From: Tsukamurella pseudospumae
GTDB taxonomy: Bacteria; Actinomycetota; Actinomycetes; Mycobacteriales; Mycobacteriaceae
DNA length: 64,000 nucleotides
Assembly (NCBI RefSeq): GCF_001575205.1
Contig: NZ_LSRE01000012.1
Span: forward strand, 365,680-429,679
Direction: 5' to 3'
The translations under genes were made by a program, and so were the position numbers. The notes under the pieces were generated by a model. That model searched no databases. It saw only the letters and a program-made list of their open reading frames with translations, and was not told the origin of the DNA. Positions 7,118 through 16,636 of the stretch are shown here, piece by piece (positions within the stretch are counted from its first letter, which is position 1; each line of letters starts with the position of its first letter).

Positions 7118-7150
7118 TTCACCCGGGACACCCGGATCGGACACCCGGCC
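7118..7150 (+). promoter_or_regulatory. PHO-box-like direct repeats upstream of pstS
   Basis: Three consecutive 11-bp units, GTTCACCCGGG, ACACCCGGATC and GGACACCCGGC, share the CACCCGG core. The first matches the actinobacterial PHO-box consensus (GTTCAC followed by CC-rich bases) bound by PhoP or RegX3-type regulators. The repeats end about 67 bp before the pstS start, a sensible place for activation under phosphate limitation. Confidence 0.55.
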
Positions 7151-7217
7151 TCTCTAGGTTGCTGGATGACACCCGCATCCCGGTGTGCTCAGTCTGACCC
7201 GACCCGGAGGAATCTCG

Positions 7218-8336
7218 GTGAATTTCAAGCGTGGATCCGTTACGGCCCTTGCCGCCGTGGCCGCCCTGTCCCTGACCCTGAGCGCGTGCGGCAGCGAGGA
7301 GGCCAGCAGCGCCGGGGGTAGCTCCTCCGCCGGCGGCGCGGGTGTCCAGTGCGACGGCAAGCTGCAGCTCAAGGGCAGTGGCTCGACGGCGCAGGCCAAC
7401 GCCATGACCGTCTTCAAGAACGCCTTCGGCCAGGACTGCAGCAGCTCCAACGTGGACTACAGCGGCAACGGCTCGGGCCAGGGCATCACCGAGTTCACCT
7501 CGGGCCTGACCAACTTCGCCGGCTCGGACTCGCCCCTCAACGCAGACCAGGCGAAGAAGGCCGAGGACAAGTGCGGCTCGCCCGCGCTGAACCTGCCGCT
7601 GGTCTTCGGGCCGATCGCGGTCGCCTACAAGCTGGACGGTGTCACGCTGAACCTGTCGGCCCCGACGCTGGCGAAGATCTTCACCGGCAAGATCACCAAG
7701 TGGAACGCCCCTGAGATCGCGGCCGAGAACAAGGGCGCCGCCCTGCCGGACAAGGACATCACCGTCGTCTTCCGGTCCGACGAGTCGGGCACCACCGAGA
7801 ACTTCCAGAAGTACCTCGCCGCGGCGGCCCCCGAGGACTGGGCAGCGGACAAGTCGGGCAAGGCCTTCAAGGGCGGCGTGGGCCAGGGCGCCAGCGGCAA
7901 CTCGCAGGTCGCTGCCACAGTCAACAAGGCCGACGGCACCGTCACCTACACCGAGTGGAGCTTCGCCAAGGCGCAGAAGCTGCAGATCGCCAACATCATC
8001 ACCTCGGCCGGCCCCGAGGCCGTCACGCTCAGTGCCGAGTCGGTGGGTAAGACCATCGCGGCCGCGAAGTTCAAGACCCCGGGCAGCAAGGACCTCGTCC
8101 TCGATACCGCCGGCTTCTACAAGCCGACCACCGCGGGCGCCTACCCGATCGTCCTGGCGACCTACGAGATCGTGTGCTCGAAGAACTCGGATCCCGAGCT
8201 GGCCAAGGGCCTCAAGACCTTCCTCAAGGTCGCGGCGAGCAAGTCCACGCAGGATCAGCTCGCCGACAAGGGATACGCGCCGATCCCCGACTCGTTCCGC
8301 ACCACACTGAACGAGTCGATCGACTCCATCCAGTAA
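7218..8336 (+). CDS. pstS: phosphate-binding lipoprotein PstS
   Basis: A 372-aa lipoprotein of the high-affinity phosphate ABC importer. The lipobox LSAC places the anchored Cys at about residue 25. Phosphate-binding segments are visible: 'KGSGSTAQANAM', 'FAGSDSPLNADQ' and 'VFRSDESGTTENFQKYL'. The GTG at 7218 has an ideal GGAGG site 7 nt upstream; an in-frame ATG-type start 33 nt further up has none. It is the first gene of pstSCAB and is probably controlled by the direct repeats at 7118-7150. Confidence 0.96.
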   Translation: MNFKRGSVTALAAVAALSLTLSACGSEEASSAGGSSSAGGAGVQCDGKLQLKGSGSTAQANAMTVFKNAFGQDCSSSNVDYSGNGSGQGITEFTSGLTNFAGSDSPLNADQAKKAEDKCGSPALNLPLVFGPIAVAYKLDGVTLNLSAPTLAKIFTGKITKWNAPEIAAENKGAALPDKDITVVFRSDESGTTENFQKYLAAAAPEDWAADKSGKAFKGGVGQGASGNSQVAATVNKADGTVTYTEWSFAKAQKLQIANIITSAGPEAVTLSAESVGKTIAAAKFKTPGSKDLVLDTAGFYKPTTAGAYPIVLATYEIVCSKNSDPELAKGLKTFLKVAASKSTQDQLADKGYAPIPDSFRTTLNESIDSIQ

Positions 8337-8423
8337 CGACACCTGCTACACCGGAGGTCGTGCGCGGTTCCCCGACCGGGAGCCGCGCACGGCCCCCGGC
8401 CCAGCCGGAAGGACAGCTCTCGC

Positions 8424-9464
8424 GTGGCGGAACATCGGGGAAACATGGCGACTGAGGACGAATCGCGAAAGGGTGACGACGGCGCACCGTCGACGCCCGA
8501 CACCGCGCGCGCCGAGGCGCCGGAGACCACGGCCTTCGCCGGTAGCGGTGGCCGGATGGAGAACGCCTTCAAATGGGCCGCGTACGCGTCCGGGCTGCTC
8601 CTCGTCGTGGTCATCGCGCTGATCTTCCTGCAGCTCGTGGTGCAGGCGATCCCGGCACTGTCGAAGAACCACGTCAACTTCCTCACCAGCTCCGAGTGGC
8701 AGACGAGCCCGTCGAACATGCGGTTCGGCATCCTCGAGCTGTTGAAGATCACGGTGCTCTCCTCGGTGATGGCGCTGATCATCGCCGTGCCCGTCGCGGT
8801 GGGCATCGCGACCTTCCTGGTCCAGTACGTGCCGCAGCGCCTCTCCCGGCCGCTCAGCGCGGTCATCGACCTGCTGGCCGCGGTCCCGTCGATCATCTAC
8901 GGCCTGTGGGGCATCTTCGTGCTCGCGCCCTTCCTGGTGCCGCTGCAGGAGTGGCTCAACGAGAACCTCGGCTGGTTCTTCCTGTTCAAGACGGGCAACG
9001 TCGAGCTCTCGCTCGGCTCGACGGTGTTCACCGCCGGCATCGTGCTGGCGATCATGATCCTGCCGATCATCACCTCGATCACGCGGGAGTCGCTGCGGCA
9101 GACCCCGGTCGCGCAGCAGGAGGCCGCGCTGGCCCTGGGCGCCACCAAGTGGGAGGTCATCCGGCTGACGGTGCTCCCGTACGGCCGGTCCGGCATCGTC
9201 GCCGGCTCCATGCTGGCTCTGGGCCGCGCGCTCGGCGAGACCATCGCGGTGCTCATCATCCTGTTCGCCGCCACCAAGAACTCCATCTGGTCGCTCTTCG
9301 ACAGCGGCTACACCTTCGCGTCGAAGATCGCCTCCGCCGCCGCTGAGTTCGACAACGTCGACCAGCGCGGCGCCTACATCGCAGCCGGCCTCGTGCTGTT
9401 CGTGCTCACCTTCGTGGTGAACGCGATCGCGCGCTGGATCGGCGGGGGACGGGTGAACGGATGA
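8424..9464 (+). CDS. pstC: phosphate ABC transporter permease PstC
   Basis: A 346-aa inner-membrane permease with about six transmembrane helices and a roughly 45-residue cytoplasmic N-terminal extension rich in acidic residues. The binding-protein-dependent permease EAA loop reads '[20 protein letters not shown]'. Family features such as '[20 protein letters not shown]' are clear. Start: GTG at 8424 has AAGGACAG 7 nt upstream; an in-frame ATG at 8445 preceded by GGGGAAA is an alternative that shortens the N-terminus by 7 residues. The stop overlaps pstA by 4 bp. Confidence 0.95.
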   Translation: MAEHRGNMATEDESRKGDDGAPSTPDTARAEAPETTAFAGSGGRMENAFKWAAYASGLLLVVVIALIFLQLVVQAIPALSKNHVNFLTSSEWQTSPSNMRFGILELLKITVLSSVMALIIAVPVAVGIATFLVQYVPQRLSRPLSAVIDLLAAVPSIIYGLWGIFVLAPFLVPLQEWLNENLGWFFLFKTGNVELSLGSTVFTAGIVLAIMILPIITSITRESLRQTPVAQQEAALALGATKWEVIRLTVLPYGRSGIVAGSMLALGRALGETIAVLIILFAATKNSIWSLFDSGYTFASKIASAAAEFDNVDQRGAYIAAGLVLFVLTFVVNAIARWIGGGRVNG

Positions 9465-10387
9465 CCACCGAAGACCGCAGCCCTGCGCTCGACAGCATCG
9501 CCAAGAGCGGCACCGTCTTCCACCGCACCTCCACGGTCCGGAGGCTCAAGAACAACGCCGCGGCGATCATCTTCGGGGGCTGCTTCCTGCTCGCCCTCGT
9601 GCCGCTGATCTCGCTGCTGTACATGGTGATCGTCAACGGCTTCCCGGCGATCATCCACCCCGAGTGGTGGACCAAGTCGATGGTGCGCGTGGCGCCGGAC
9701 TCGTACGCCGGCGGCATCAGCCACGCCATCTACGGCACGCTCGTCCAGGCCGGGATCGCGACGGTGTTCTCCGTCCCGATCGGCGTCATGGTGGGTATCT
9801 ACCTCGTCGAGTACGCCGAGGGGACCCGCCTGGGCAAGGTCACCACCTTCATGGTGGACGTGCTCGCCGGCATCCCGTCGATCGTGGCCACGCTGTTCAT
9901 CTTCGGTGTCTGGATCACCACGATCGGGATGCCGCAGTCCGCGTTCGCGGTGAGCCTCGCGCTCATCCTGCTCATGGTCCCCGTCGTGGTGCGTTCCACG
10001 GAGGAGATGCTCAAGCTGGTCCCGAACGAGCTGCGCGAGGCGTCCTACGCGCTCGGCGTACCGAAGTGGAAGACGATCGTGCGGATCGTCGTGCCGACCG
10101 CTGTTTCCGGCATGGTCTCCGGCGTCTTCCTGGCGATCGCCCGCGTGGTCGGCGAGACCGCGCCGGTGCTGCTCCTGGTGGGCATCAGCGACCGCCGCAA
10201 CTACGACGTCTTCAACGGCAACATGTCCTCGCTGCCGCTGTTCATCTACGACCAGATCCGCAACAACCCCGGCGAGGTGGGTGAGTACCGCGCGTGGGGC
10301 GCCGCACTCACGCTGGTGCTCCTCGTGGGCATCGCGAGCGGCCTCGCCGCACTCATGTCCCGCGTGCTCGCGCCGAAGACGAAGTAA
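9461..10387 (+). CDS. pstA: phosphate ABC transporter permease PstA
   Basis: A 308-aa membrane permease partner of PstC. Six predicted helices; EAA loop '[20 protein letters not shown]'; family blocks '[20 protein letters not shown]' and '[20 protein letters not shown]'. The ATG overlaps the pstC stop (ATGA). With PstC it forms the transmembrane channel driven by PstB. Confidence 0.95.
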   Translation: MTTEDRSPALDSIAKSGTVFHRTSTVRRLKNNAAAIIFGGCFLLALVPLISLLYMVIVNGFPAIIHPEWWTKSMVRVAPDSYAGGISHAIYGTLVQAGIATVFSVPIGVMVGIYLVEYAEGTRLGKVTTFMVDVLAGIPSIVATLFIFGVWITTIGMPQSAFAVSLALILLMVPVVVRSTEEMLKLVPNELREASYALGVPKWKTIVRIVVPTAVSGMVSGVFLAIARVVGETAPVLLLVGISDRRNYDVFNGNMSSLPLFIYDQIRNNPGEVGEYRAWGAALTLVLLVGIASGLAALMSRVLAPKTK

Positions 10388-10400
10388 AGGGAGTCGACTC

Positions 10401-11177
10401 ATGGCCAAGCGTCTCGACATCAAGGACCTGAACATCTACTACGGCGCGTTCCACGCGGTGCAGGACGTCTCCCTCACCGTCCCGCCGAACTCCGTGACCG
10501 CCTTCATCGGACCGTCCGGCTGCGGCAAGTCGACCGTGCTGCGGTCGATCAACCGTATGCACGAGGTGACCCCCGGCGCGCGCGTCGACGGGCACATCAC
10601 TCTCGACGGAGCTGACATCTACGGCACGGGGGTGGACCCGGTGGGCGTCCGCAAGACCATCGGCATGGTCTTCCAGCGCCCGAACCCGTTCCCCACCATG
10701 TCGATCCGCGACAACGTCGTGGCCGGGCTCAAGCTGCAGGGCATGCGTAGCAAGGGCAAGCTCGACGAGATCGCCGAGTCCTCGCTGCGCGGCGCCAATC
10801 TCTGGGACGAGGTCAAGGACCGGCTGAACAAGCCCGGCGGCGGCCTGTCCGGCGGTCAGCAGCAGCGCCTGTGCATCGCCCGCGCCATCGCCGTGAGCCC
10901 CGACGTGCTGCTCATGGACGAGCCCTGCTCGGCGCTCGACCCGATCTCGACGCTGGCGATCGAGGACCTCATCGGCGAGCTCAAGCAGCAGTACACGATC
11001 GTGATCGTCACCCACAACATGCAGCAGGCCGCGCGCGTGTCCGATCAGACCGCGTTCTTCAACCTCGAGGCCACCGGCAAGCCCGGCAAGCTCATCGAGA
11101 TCAACCCCACAGAGAAGATGTTCTCCAACCCGGATCAGCCGGCCACCGAGGACTACATCTCCGGACGCTTCGGCTGA
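10401..11177 (+). CDS. pstB: phosphate ABC transporter ATPase PstB
   Basis: A 258-aa ABC ATPase of the phosphate importer. Walker [11 protein letters not shown]-loop region '[19 protein letters not shown]', signature [16 protein letters not shown], Walker B '[13 protein letters not shown]' and the His switch in '[11 protein letters not shown]' are all intact. The Cys in DEPCSALDP is typical of PstB. ATG at 10401 has an AAAGGGAG ribosome site and lies 13 bp after pstA. It ends pstSCAB; the next gene has its own promoter. Confidence 0.97.
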   Translation: MAKRLDIKDLNIYYGAFHAVQDVSLTVPPNSVTAFIGPSGCGKSTVLRSINRMHEVTPGARVDGHITLDGADIYGTGVDPVGVRKTIGMVFQRPNPFPTMSIRDNVVAGLKLQGMRSKGKLDEIAESSLRGANLWDEVKDRLNKPGGGLSGGQQQRLCIARAIAVSPDVLLMDEPCSALDPISTLAIEDLIGELKQQYTIVIVTHNMQQAARVSDQTAFFNLEATGKPGKLIEINPTEKMFSNPDQPATEDYISGRFG

Positions 11178-11214
11178 CGGGTCACACACCCGCCGCGGCC
11201 TGGGATATCGACGG

Positions 11215-11220
11215 TATCCT
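11215..11220 (+). promoter_or_regulatory. -10 box (TATCCT) of the leaderless FHA gene
   Basis: TATCCT is followed by 6 nt and the GTG start at 11227, with no ribosome site between. This is the geometry of a leaderless actinobacterial transcript. Confidence 0.55.
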
Positions 11221-11226
11221 ATCCCT

Positions 11227-12378
11227 GTGACAGCGCAGACCCAGGACGCGCCCGCCGCGGGCGTGCAGTACAGCACGGTGCTCCCCGGCGATCGCGTCGT
11301 CGCCAGGGTGCGCGGTGCCGTGCTCGTGGTCGACGCGCCCGCACTCGGCGCGACGCCCGAGGCCGCGGACCTCGCTGCGGCCCTCGATGTCGACGGTGAC
11401 CTCGCCGCGATCCTCCGGGACCGCGGAGGCCCCTCGTTCGTCGTCGTGGAGAGCACAGCGGGATCGGTCCGCGCCTTGCTGCGCGGTACGGCCGGGGCGC
11501 CCGAGGAGCGGACGCTGACCGTAGCGATCTTCGCCTCGGCCGGGGCGGCGACCCCCGAGCACGTGCTGCACGCCGGCGCCGAGTTCGTCGAGCGCGTGGC
11601 GCCCGTGGCTCCGGGCGCGGTGGTGACGGTCACCGTCGGGCCCCCGCCTCCGCCGGCACCGGTGTGCGGCCCCACGGCCCTGCACCTGCTGCGCGGCGCG
11701 GTTCCCGGCGCGGGCGCGGTGCTGTGGTCCGACGAGTCGCTGGAGACCACCAGCGAGGGCGACATCTCCACCGATGTCTTCCCCGCCGACGCCCCCACCA
11801 ACGAGGAGCCGACCGGCGTGAGCCCGCTGTTCGCGGCCACCGAGTACGACGTGGAGGTCCAGGGCCCCGCCGAGCCCGTGATCACCGGGCCGATCATCGA
11901 GGGCCGGCGCTGCGCGTTCGGGCATCTGAACTCCCCGGTCGCCGCGTACTGCACGCGGTGCGGGGCCCTCGTCGACCGCCGGGCGCCGCTCGAGACGGGC
12001 CCGCGCCCGCCGCTCGGCCTACTCGTCGCGGACGACGGCACCGCCTTCGTCGTGGACGACGACATGGTGCTCGGGCGCGACCCGGCCGCCTATGTCGCGC
12101 AGCGCGCGGGCCGGTCGTTCGACGGTGCCGGACGGCTCCTGCCGATCGTCCTCCAGGACCGCACGGGGGCACTCTCCCGCGCGCACCTCGAGATCCGGAT
12201 CGACGGCTGGCAGCTGCTCGCCGTGGACGTGGGCTCGGCGAACGGCACCTGGGTGCGCCCGCCCGCGTCGCCGCAGCCGCTGCGGCTGCCGCCCGGGCAG
12301 CCCGTGCCGCTCACCGTCGGGTCGGACATCCACCTCGGCGGCCGGATCCTGCAGCTGCAGGACGGCGTCGGGGCCTAG
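11227..12378 (+). CDS. FHA-domain protein with zinc ribbon
   Basis: A 383-aa cytoplasmic protein. The N-terminal ~200 residues are Ala/Val/Pro-rich with no recognised domain. A zinc-ribbon-like motif follows at about residues 223-242 (C-x2-GH ... C-x2-C in 'CAFGHLNSPVAAYCTRCGAL'). The C-terminal ~120 residues form a forkhead-associated domain ('VLGRDPAAY', 'ALSRAHLEIRIDGWQL', 'VDVGSANGTWVRPP') that should bind phosphothreonine, with the conserved GR, SxxH and NGT positions present. Such proteins are usually substrates or scaffolds of Ser/Thr kinases in actinobacteria. No kinase lies nearby, so its partner is unknown. It sits between pstB and convergent phoU, so a link to phosphate control is possible but unproven. 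Confidence 0.85.
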   Translation: MTAQTQDAPAAGVQYSTVLPGDRVVARVRGAVLVVDAPALGATPEAADLAAALDVDGDLAAILRDRGGPSFVVVESTAGSVRALLRGTAGAPEERTLTVAIFASAGAATPEHVLHAGAEFVERVAPVAPGAVVTVTVGPPPPPAPVCGPTALHLLRGAVPGAGAVLWSDESLETTSEGDISTDVFPADAPTNEEPTGVSPLFAATEYDVEVQGPAEPVITGPIIEGRRCAFGHLNSPVAAYCTRCGALVDRRAPLETGPRPPLGLLVADDGTAFVVDDDMVLGRDPAAYVAQRAGRSFDGAGRLLPIVLQDRTGALSRAHLEIRIDGWQLLAVDVGSANGTWVRPPASPQPLRLPPGQPVPLTVGSDIHLGGRILQLQDGVGA

Positions 12379-12381
12379 GAG

Positions 12382-13044
12382 CTACTTCGAGACGTCGGCG
12401 GTGGGCTCGGGGCTGCCGGTGGCCTGGAAGATCACGCGGCGGCCGATCTCGACGGCGTGGTCGGCGAACCGCTCGTAGTAGCGGCCCAGCAGCGTCACGT
12501 CGACGGCGGCGGCCACGCCGTGCTTCCACTCGCGGTCCATGAGTACGGTGAACAGGTGGCGGTGCAGGTCGTCCATCGCATCGTCCTGCTCCTCGATCTC
12601 CGCGGCCTGCTTCGGGTCCTGCGTGAGCAGCACCTCGCGGGCGGAGTTCGCCAGCTCGACCGCGAGGCGGCCCATCTCGGCGAAGTAGCCGTTGACCTCC
12701 TCGGGGAGGGTCTTGTTCGGGAAGCGGCGGCGGGTGACCTTCGCGACGTGCAGGGCGAGCGCGCCCATGCGGTCGACATCGGCGACGATCTGGAACCCGG
12801 AGACGACGATCCGCAGGTCACCGGCGACGGGGGCCTGCAACGCGAGGAGGGAGAAGGCCTCCTCCTCGGCGCGGCGACTGAGCCGGACGATCTCGTCGTG
12901 CTCGGTGATGACCTCTTCGGCGAGCGCCAGGTCGGCCTGGAGCAGCGAATTGGTGGCCTTCTCCATGGCGATGCCGGACTTGTCGCAGATGTCGCCGAGG
13001 ATGTCGTTGAAGGCAGCCATCTGCTGGATGTACGCATTACGCAT
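12382..13044 (-). CDS. phoU: phosphate-signalling protein PhoU (PhoY)
   Basis: A 220-aa all-helical protein of two PhoU repeats; metal-binding acidic clusters of the E-x3-D type are visible in each ('[15 protein letters not shown]', '[17 protein letters not shown]'). PhoU proteins repress the phosphate response when phosphate is plentiful by linking the Pst importer to the sensor kinase. Mycobacterial PhoY proteins have the same length and sit near pst genes, as here. A TATACT box lies 6 nt before the ATG, so the gene is probably leaderless and transcribed on its own, convergent to the FHA gene with only 3 bp between stops. Confidence 0.95.
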   Translation of the reverse strand: MRNAYIQQMAAFNDILGDICDKSGIAMEKATNSLLQADLALAEEVITEHDEIVRLSRRAEEEAFSLLALQAPVAGDLRIVVSGFQIVADVDRMGALALHVAKVTRRRFPNKTLPEEVNGYFAEMGRLAVELANSAREVLLTQDPKQAAEIEEQDDAMDDLHRHLFTVLMDREWKHGVAAAVDVTLLGRYYERFADHAVEIGRRVIFQATGSPEPTADVSK

Positions 13045-13050
13045 GCGTGC

Positions 13051-13056
13051 AGTATA
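13051..13056 (-). promoter_or_regulatory. -10 box (TATACT) of leaderless phoU
   Basis: On the minus strand TATACT is followed by GCACGC and the ATG of phoU. It is the closest match to the TANNNT consensus in the window. Confidence 0.65.
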
Positions 13057-13109
13057 TCGGCGTGTTCGTACGCGACCTCAGCGTTGGGTGAACGCCGGGT
13101 GAACGACGA

Positions 13110-14303
13110 TTAACCGCCGCTGGTCTCGGCCTCCGCGCCGGGCATCGCCGCCGCGTCGGCCTCCCACGGATCGTCGAGCCAGCCCTCCGGGAGCACCACC
13201 TTGCCGGGCGTGCCCTGCCGGCCGCGCGGGCCCTCGGCGTCCTTGGGGAAGGGCACGTCCCGGTCCAGGGTGTCGAGCAGCGCGCGCAGGTCGGCCAGGG
13301 CCTTGACGGTGGCGAGGCGCGTGCGCAGCTCGCCGCCGGCGGGGAATCCGCGCAGGTACCAGGCGACGTGCTTGCGGATCTCCCGCATGCCCTTGTCCTC
13401 GCCGTGGTGCGCCGCGAGCAGCTCGCCGTGCCGGTACATGATCTCGGTGACCTCGCCGAGGTTCGGCGGCACGGGCATCGGGGTGCCGTTGATCGCGGAG
13501 GAGAGCTCGGAGAACAGCCACGGGCGGCCGAGGCAGCCGCGGCCCACGACCACGCCGTCGCAGCCGGTGCGCTCCATCATGGTCACGGCGTCCTCGGCGG
13601 CGAAAATGTCGCCGTTGCCGAGCACCGGGACGGTGTCGCCGAAGTGGTGGTGCACGTGCTCCTTGAGGCGGGCGATCTCGTCCCAGTCGGCCTGGCCCGA
13701 GTAGCGCTGCGCGGCGGTGCGCGCGTGCAGCGCGACGGCCACCGCGCCCTGCTCTGCGGCGATCCGGCCGGCGTCGAGGTGGGTGTGGTGCTCGTCGTCG
13801 ATGCCCACGCGGAACTTGACGGTGACGGGGATGTGGCCGCCCTGGCCGCCGTCGGCGATCCCGCGGACCGCCGCGTCGACGATGCTCGCGAACAGGTTCC
13901 GCTTGTACGGCAGGGCCGAGCCGCCGCCGCGGCGGGTGACCTTGGGGACGGGGCAGCCGAAGTTCATGTCGAGGTGGTCGGCGAGGCCCTCCTCGGCGAT
14001 CATCCGCGCCGCCTCGTAGGTCCACTTCGCGTCGACGGTGTAGAGCTGCAGGCTGCGCGGGTCCTCGTCGGGCGCGAAGGTGGTCATGTGCATCGTGACC
14101 GGATGCCGCTCGACGAGCGCCCGGGCCGTGACCATCTCGCACACGTACAGCCCGGCGACGGTGCCGGTGCGCGCCCGCTCCAGCTCGCGGCACAGGCTGC
14201 GGAAGGCCACGTTGGTGACACCGGCCATCGGCGCGAGCACGACGGGTGAGTCGAGCTCGAACCGGCCGATGCGCAGCTTCGGAGCGGTGGTGGCTGTGGT
14301 CAT
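13110..14303 (-). CDS. dusB: tRNA-dihydrouridine synthase (DusB type)
   Basis: A 397-aa FMN-dependent tRNA uridine reductase. The N-terminal TIM barrel starts with 'LDSPVVLAPMAGVTNVAFR'. The catalytic Cys lies in 'LDMNFGCPVPKVTRRGGGSA'. FMN phosphate-binding segments occur in 'VPVLGNGDIFAAEDAVTMM' and 'GVVVGRGCLGRPWLF'. The C-terminal helical domain binds tRNA. ATG at 14303 was preferred over one 30 nt upstream because GGGAGA is suitably placed and the family starts there. The short acidic tail is an extension. In M. tuberculosis the orthologue (Rv0823c) is also next to desA1. Confidence 0.94.
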   Translation of the reverse strand: MTTATTAPKLRIGRFELDSPVVLAPMAGVTNVAFRSLCRELERARTGTVAGLYVCEMVTARALVERHPVTMHMTTFAPDEDPRSLQLYTVDAKWTYEAARMIAEEGLADHLDMNFGCPVPKVTRRGGGSALPYKRNLFASIVDAAVRGIADGGQGGHIPVTVKFRVGIDDEHHTHLDAGRIAAEQGAVAVALHARTAAQRYSGQADWDEIARLKEHVHHHFGDTVPVLGNGDIFAAEDAVTMMERTGCDGVVVGRGCLGRPWLFSELSSAINGTPMPVPPNLGEVTEIMYRHGELLAAHHGEDKGMREIRKHVAWYLRGFPAGGELRTRLATVKALADLRALLDTLDRDVPFPKDAEGPRGRQGTPGKVVLPEGWLDDPWEADAAAMPGAEAETSGG

Positions 14304-14432
14304 CAGAAAATCTCCCGGGTCATCTCGTTCCATGATCGCTGGCGCCGCAGGGGTACGGCAAACCGCGGGTCCACGAAACGAGAAGAACCCGCCGTGCCTC
14401 GGGGAGGCGCGACGGGTTCCGAAGCGTCGGTG

Positions 14433-15416
14433 CTAGACGGCCAGACCCTGCTTCTCGCGACGCGCGGCCTCGCGGGCCAGCGAGCGGTCGCGCATCTCCT
14501 CGAACTTCACGGCCGCGGCCTCGAGTTCGTCGAGGAACGCCGCGAGCTCCTCGCGGGTGCGCTCACCCTCGGGGCCGAAGTCCTCGCGCTCGAAGATCTT
14601 CCACTTGCGCAGGACGGGCATGACGACCTCGTCCTTGTGCTGGCGCAGGTCGTAGATGCCGTGCTTGGCCATGAGCACGCCGTTGCGGCGGAAGTCGGGC
14701 ATACCGGCACCGGGCATCTCGAAGTGCTTGATGGTGTCGGTGATCGAGCGGATCGCCTGGTCCGGGACCAGGTTCAGGCCCGCCGCGGAGATGTTGCGGT
14801 AGAAGATCATGTGCAGGTTCTCGTCGGCCGCGATGCGCTGAAGCATCTTGTCGGCGATCGGGTCCTTGCAGACCTTGCCGGTGTTGCGGTGGCTGACGCG
14901 GGTGGCGAGCTCCTGGAAGGTCACGTACGCCACGGAGTGCAGCATCGTCATCTTCTGCTCGGTGTGCTGAGCCACCTTGCCCTGCGGGTCCCACCCGTTG
15001 GTCATGTGGATCATGCGGGCCTGCTCGAGCTTGACCGGGTCGACACCGCGGGTCACCACGAGGTAGTCGCGCATCGCGATGCCGTGCCGGTTCTCCTCCG
15101 AGGTCCAGCGGCCCACCCAGTGGCCCCAGGCGTCGTCCATGGAGAAGTTCGCGGCGATCTCCCGGTGGTACGTGGGGAGGTTGTCCTCCGTGAGGAGGTT
15201 GGTGATCATCGCGGCCTTGGCGACCTCGTCGAGCTGGCTCTCCTCGGGGTCGTAGTCGTGACCACCGAGCGCGGCGTAGTTCTTGCCGTCCGACCACGGG
15301 ATGTACTCGTGGGGGCTCCAGTCCTTCGTCATCGAGAGATGGCGGTTGACGTTGTCCTCGGCGACGCCAGAGAGCTCCTGCAGAAGCTCGAGCTGGGTGA
15401 GTTGGCGGGTCGACAT
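14433..15416 (-). CDS. desA1: acyl-ACP desaturase DesA (diiron)
   Basis: A 327-aa soluble diiron desaturase of the acyl-[acyl-carrier protein] type. The two iron-binding helices are intact: 'TSEENRHGIAMRDYL' (EENRHG) and 'IAADENLHMIFYRN' (DENLH). In M. tuberculosis DesA1, adjacent to the dusB orthologue as here, introduces a double bond during mycolic acid synthesis. The ATG at 15416 gives a usable AGAGG spacing; the immediately preceding ATG (15419) abuts the ribosome site. A highly similar paralogue follows upstream at 15543-16520, so this is a tandem duplication. Confidence 0.92.
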   Translation of the reverse strand: MSTRQLTQLELLQELSGVAEDNVNRHLSMTKDWSPHEYIPWSDGKNYAALGGHDYDPEESQLDEVAKAAMITNLLTEDNLPTYHREIAANFSMDDAWGHWVGRWTSEENRHGIAMRDYLVVTRGVDPVKLEQARMIHMTNGWDPQGKVAQHTEQKMTMLHSVAYVTFQELATRVSHRNTGKVCKDPIADKMLQRIAADENLHMIFYRNISAAGLNLVPDQAIRSITDTIKHFEMPGAGMPDFRRNGVLMAKHGIYDLRQHKDEVVMPVLRKWKIFEREDFGPEGERTREELAAFLDELEAAAVKFEEMRDRSLAREAARREKQGLAV

Positions 15417-15542
15417 CATTCCTCTTTCGACGTTTGGATCAATTCCAGATTACCCCGGGAGTCTACGCACTTCGGACCGCGGACTCAATGTCCTCAGTGT
15501 GAAAGTGACGGTTTCGTCCAGCGGTTTTGGGGCGGACCGCGC

Positions 15543-16520
15543 TCAGACGGCCAGCCCGGTGCGCTCGCGACGCGCGGCCTCGCGGGCCAGCGAGCGGTCG
15601 CGCATCTCCTCGAACTTCGCGGCCTGGACCTCCAGGTCGGCCAGGAACACCGCCAGCTCGTCGCGGGCCTGCTCGCCCACAGCGCCGAAGTCCTCGCGCT
15701 CGAAGATCTTCCACTTGCGCAGCACGGGCATGACGACCTCGTCGCGGTGCTGGCGCAGGTCGTAGATGCCGTGCTTGGCCATGAGCACGCCGTTGCGGCG
15801 GAAGTCGGGCATGCCGAGGCCGGGCATCTGGAAGCCGGTGACGATGTCGGCGATGGCGCGCAGGGCCTGGTCGGGGGCCAGGTCGAGGGCCGCGCCGCAG
15901 ATGTTGCGGTAGAAGATCATGTGCAGGTTCTCGTCGGCCGCGATGCGCTGGAGCAACTTGTCCGCGGTCGGATCGTTGCAGGCCTTGCCGGTGTTGCGGT
16001 GGCTGACGCGGGTGGCCAGCTCCTGGAAGGTCACGTACGAGACGAGGTGCAGGATGCTGCGGTCGCCGAGCTCCGCGCCGGTGTGCCCCTCGGAGGTGGC
16101 GCCGTTGCCCATGTGGGTCATCCGGAACTCCTCGAGCTTGACCGGATCGACGGCGCGGGTGACCAGCAGGTAGTCGCGCATCGCGATGCCGTGGCGGTTC
16201 TCCTCGGCGGTCCACCGGCCCACCCAGTGGCCCCAGGCGTGGTCCATGGAGAAGTTGTCCGCGATCTCCCGGTGGTAGCTGGGGAGATTGTCCTCGGTGA
16301 GCAGGTTGGTGATCATCGCCGCGCGTGCCACGTCCGAGAGCTGCGACTGCGCCGGATCCCAGTCCGCGCCGCCGAGGGCGGAGAAGTTGCGGCCCTCGTC
16401 CCACGGCACGTAGTCGTGCGGGTTCCAGTCCCTGGTCATGGACAGGTGGCGGTTCACGTTCTGCTCAGCCACCCCGGAGAGCTCCTGGAGGAGCTCGATC
16501 TGGGTCAATTCGCGCTGCAT
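15543..16520 (-). CDS. acyl-ACP desaturase DesA, second copy
   Basis: A 325-aa paralogue of the neighbouring desaturase with the same iron ligands ('TAEENRHGIAMRDYL', 'IAADENLHMIFYRN') and near-identical blocks ('SYVTFQELATRVSHRNTGKA', 'MPDFRRNGVLMAKHGIYDL'). It differs mostly around residues 145-165 and at the C-terminus. The ATG at 16520 has a GAAAGGGA site. The 126 bp to the downstream copy allow separate promoters. One copy may be specialised for a different chain position or growth condition. Only one copy is usual at this place in M. tuberculosis, which has its second gene (desA2) elsewhere. Confidence 0.92.
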   Translation of the reverse strand: MQRELTQIELLQELSGVAEQNVNRHLSMTRDWNPHDYVPWDEGRNFSALGGADWDPAQSQLSDVARAAMITNLLTEDNLPSYHREIADNFSMDHAWGHWVGRWTAEENRHGIAMRDYLLVTRAVDPVKLEEFRMTHMGNGATSEGHTGAELGDRSILHLVSYVTFQELATRVSHRNTGKACNDPTADKLLQRIAADENLHMIFYRNICGAALDLAPDQALRAIADIVTGFQMPGLGMPDFRRNGVLMAKHGIYDLRQHRDEVVMPVLRKWKIFEREDFGAVGEQARDELAVFLADLEVQAAKFEEMRDRSLAREAARRERTGLAV

Positions 16521-16636
16521 GGTCCCTTTCATCGCCGAGAACCACGAGGACGTTACGCAGAACCGCCAGGTCGGGTCCGGCATTCACCGATCTGTGGCGC
16601 ACATAACGCCTGAACGGGTCGGTACTGCGACGACGG

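Noticed and set aside
14394..16613. A 739-codon open frame on the plus strand across both desaturase genes
   Set aside because: It is the mirror of two well-recognised desaturases in high-GC DNA. Its translation is low-complexity and has the same repeat as the duplicated genes below it.
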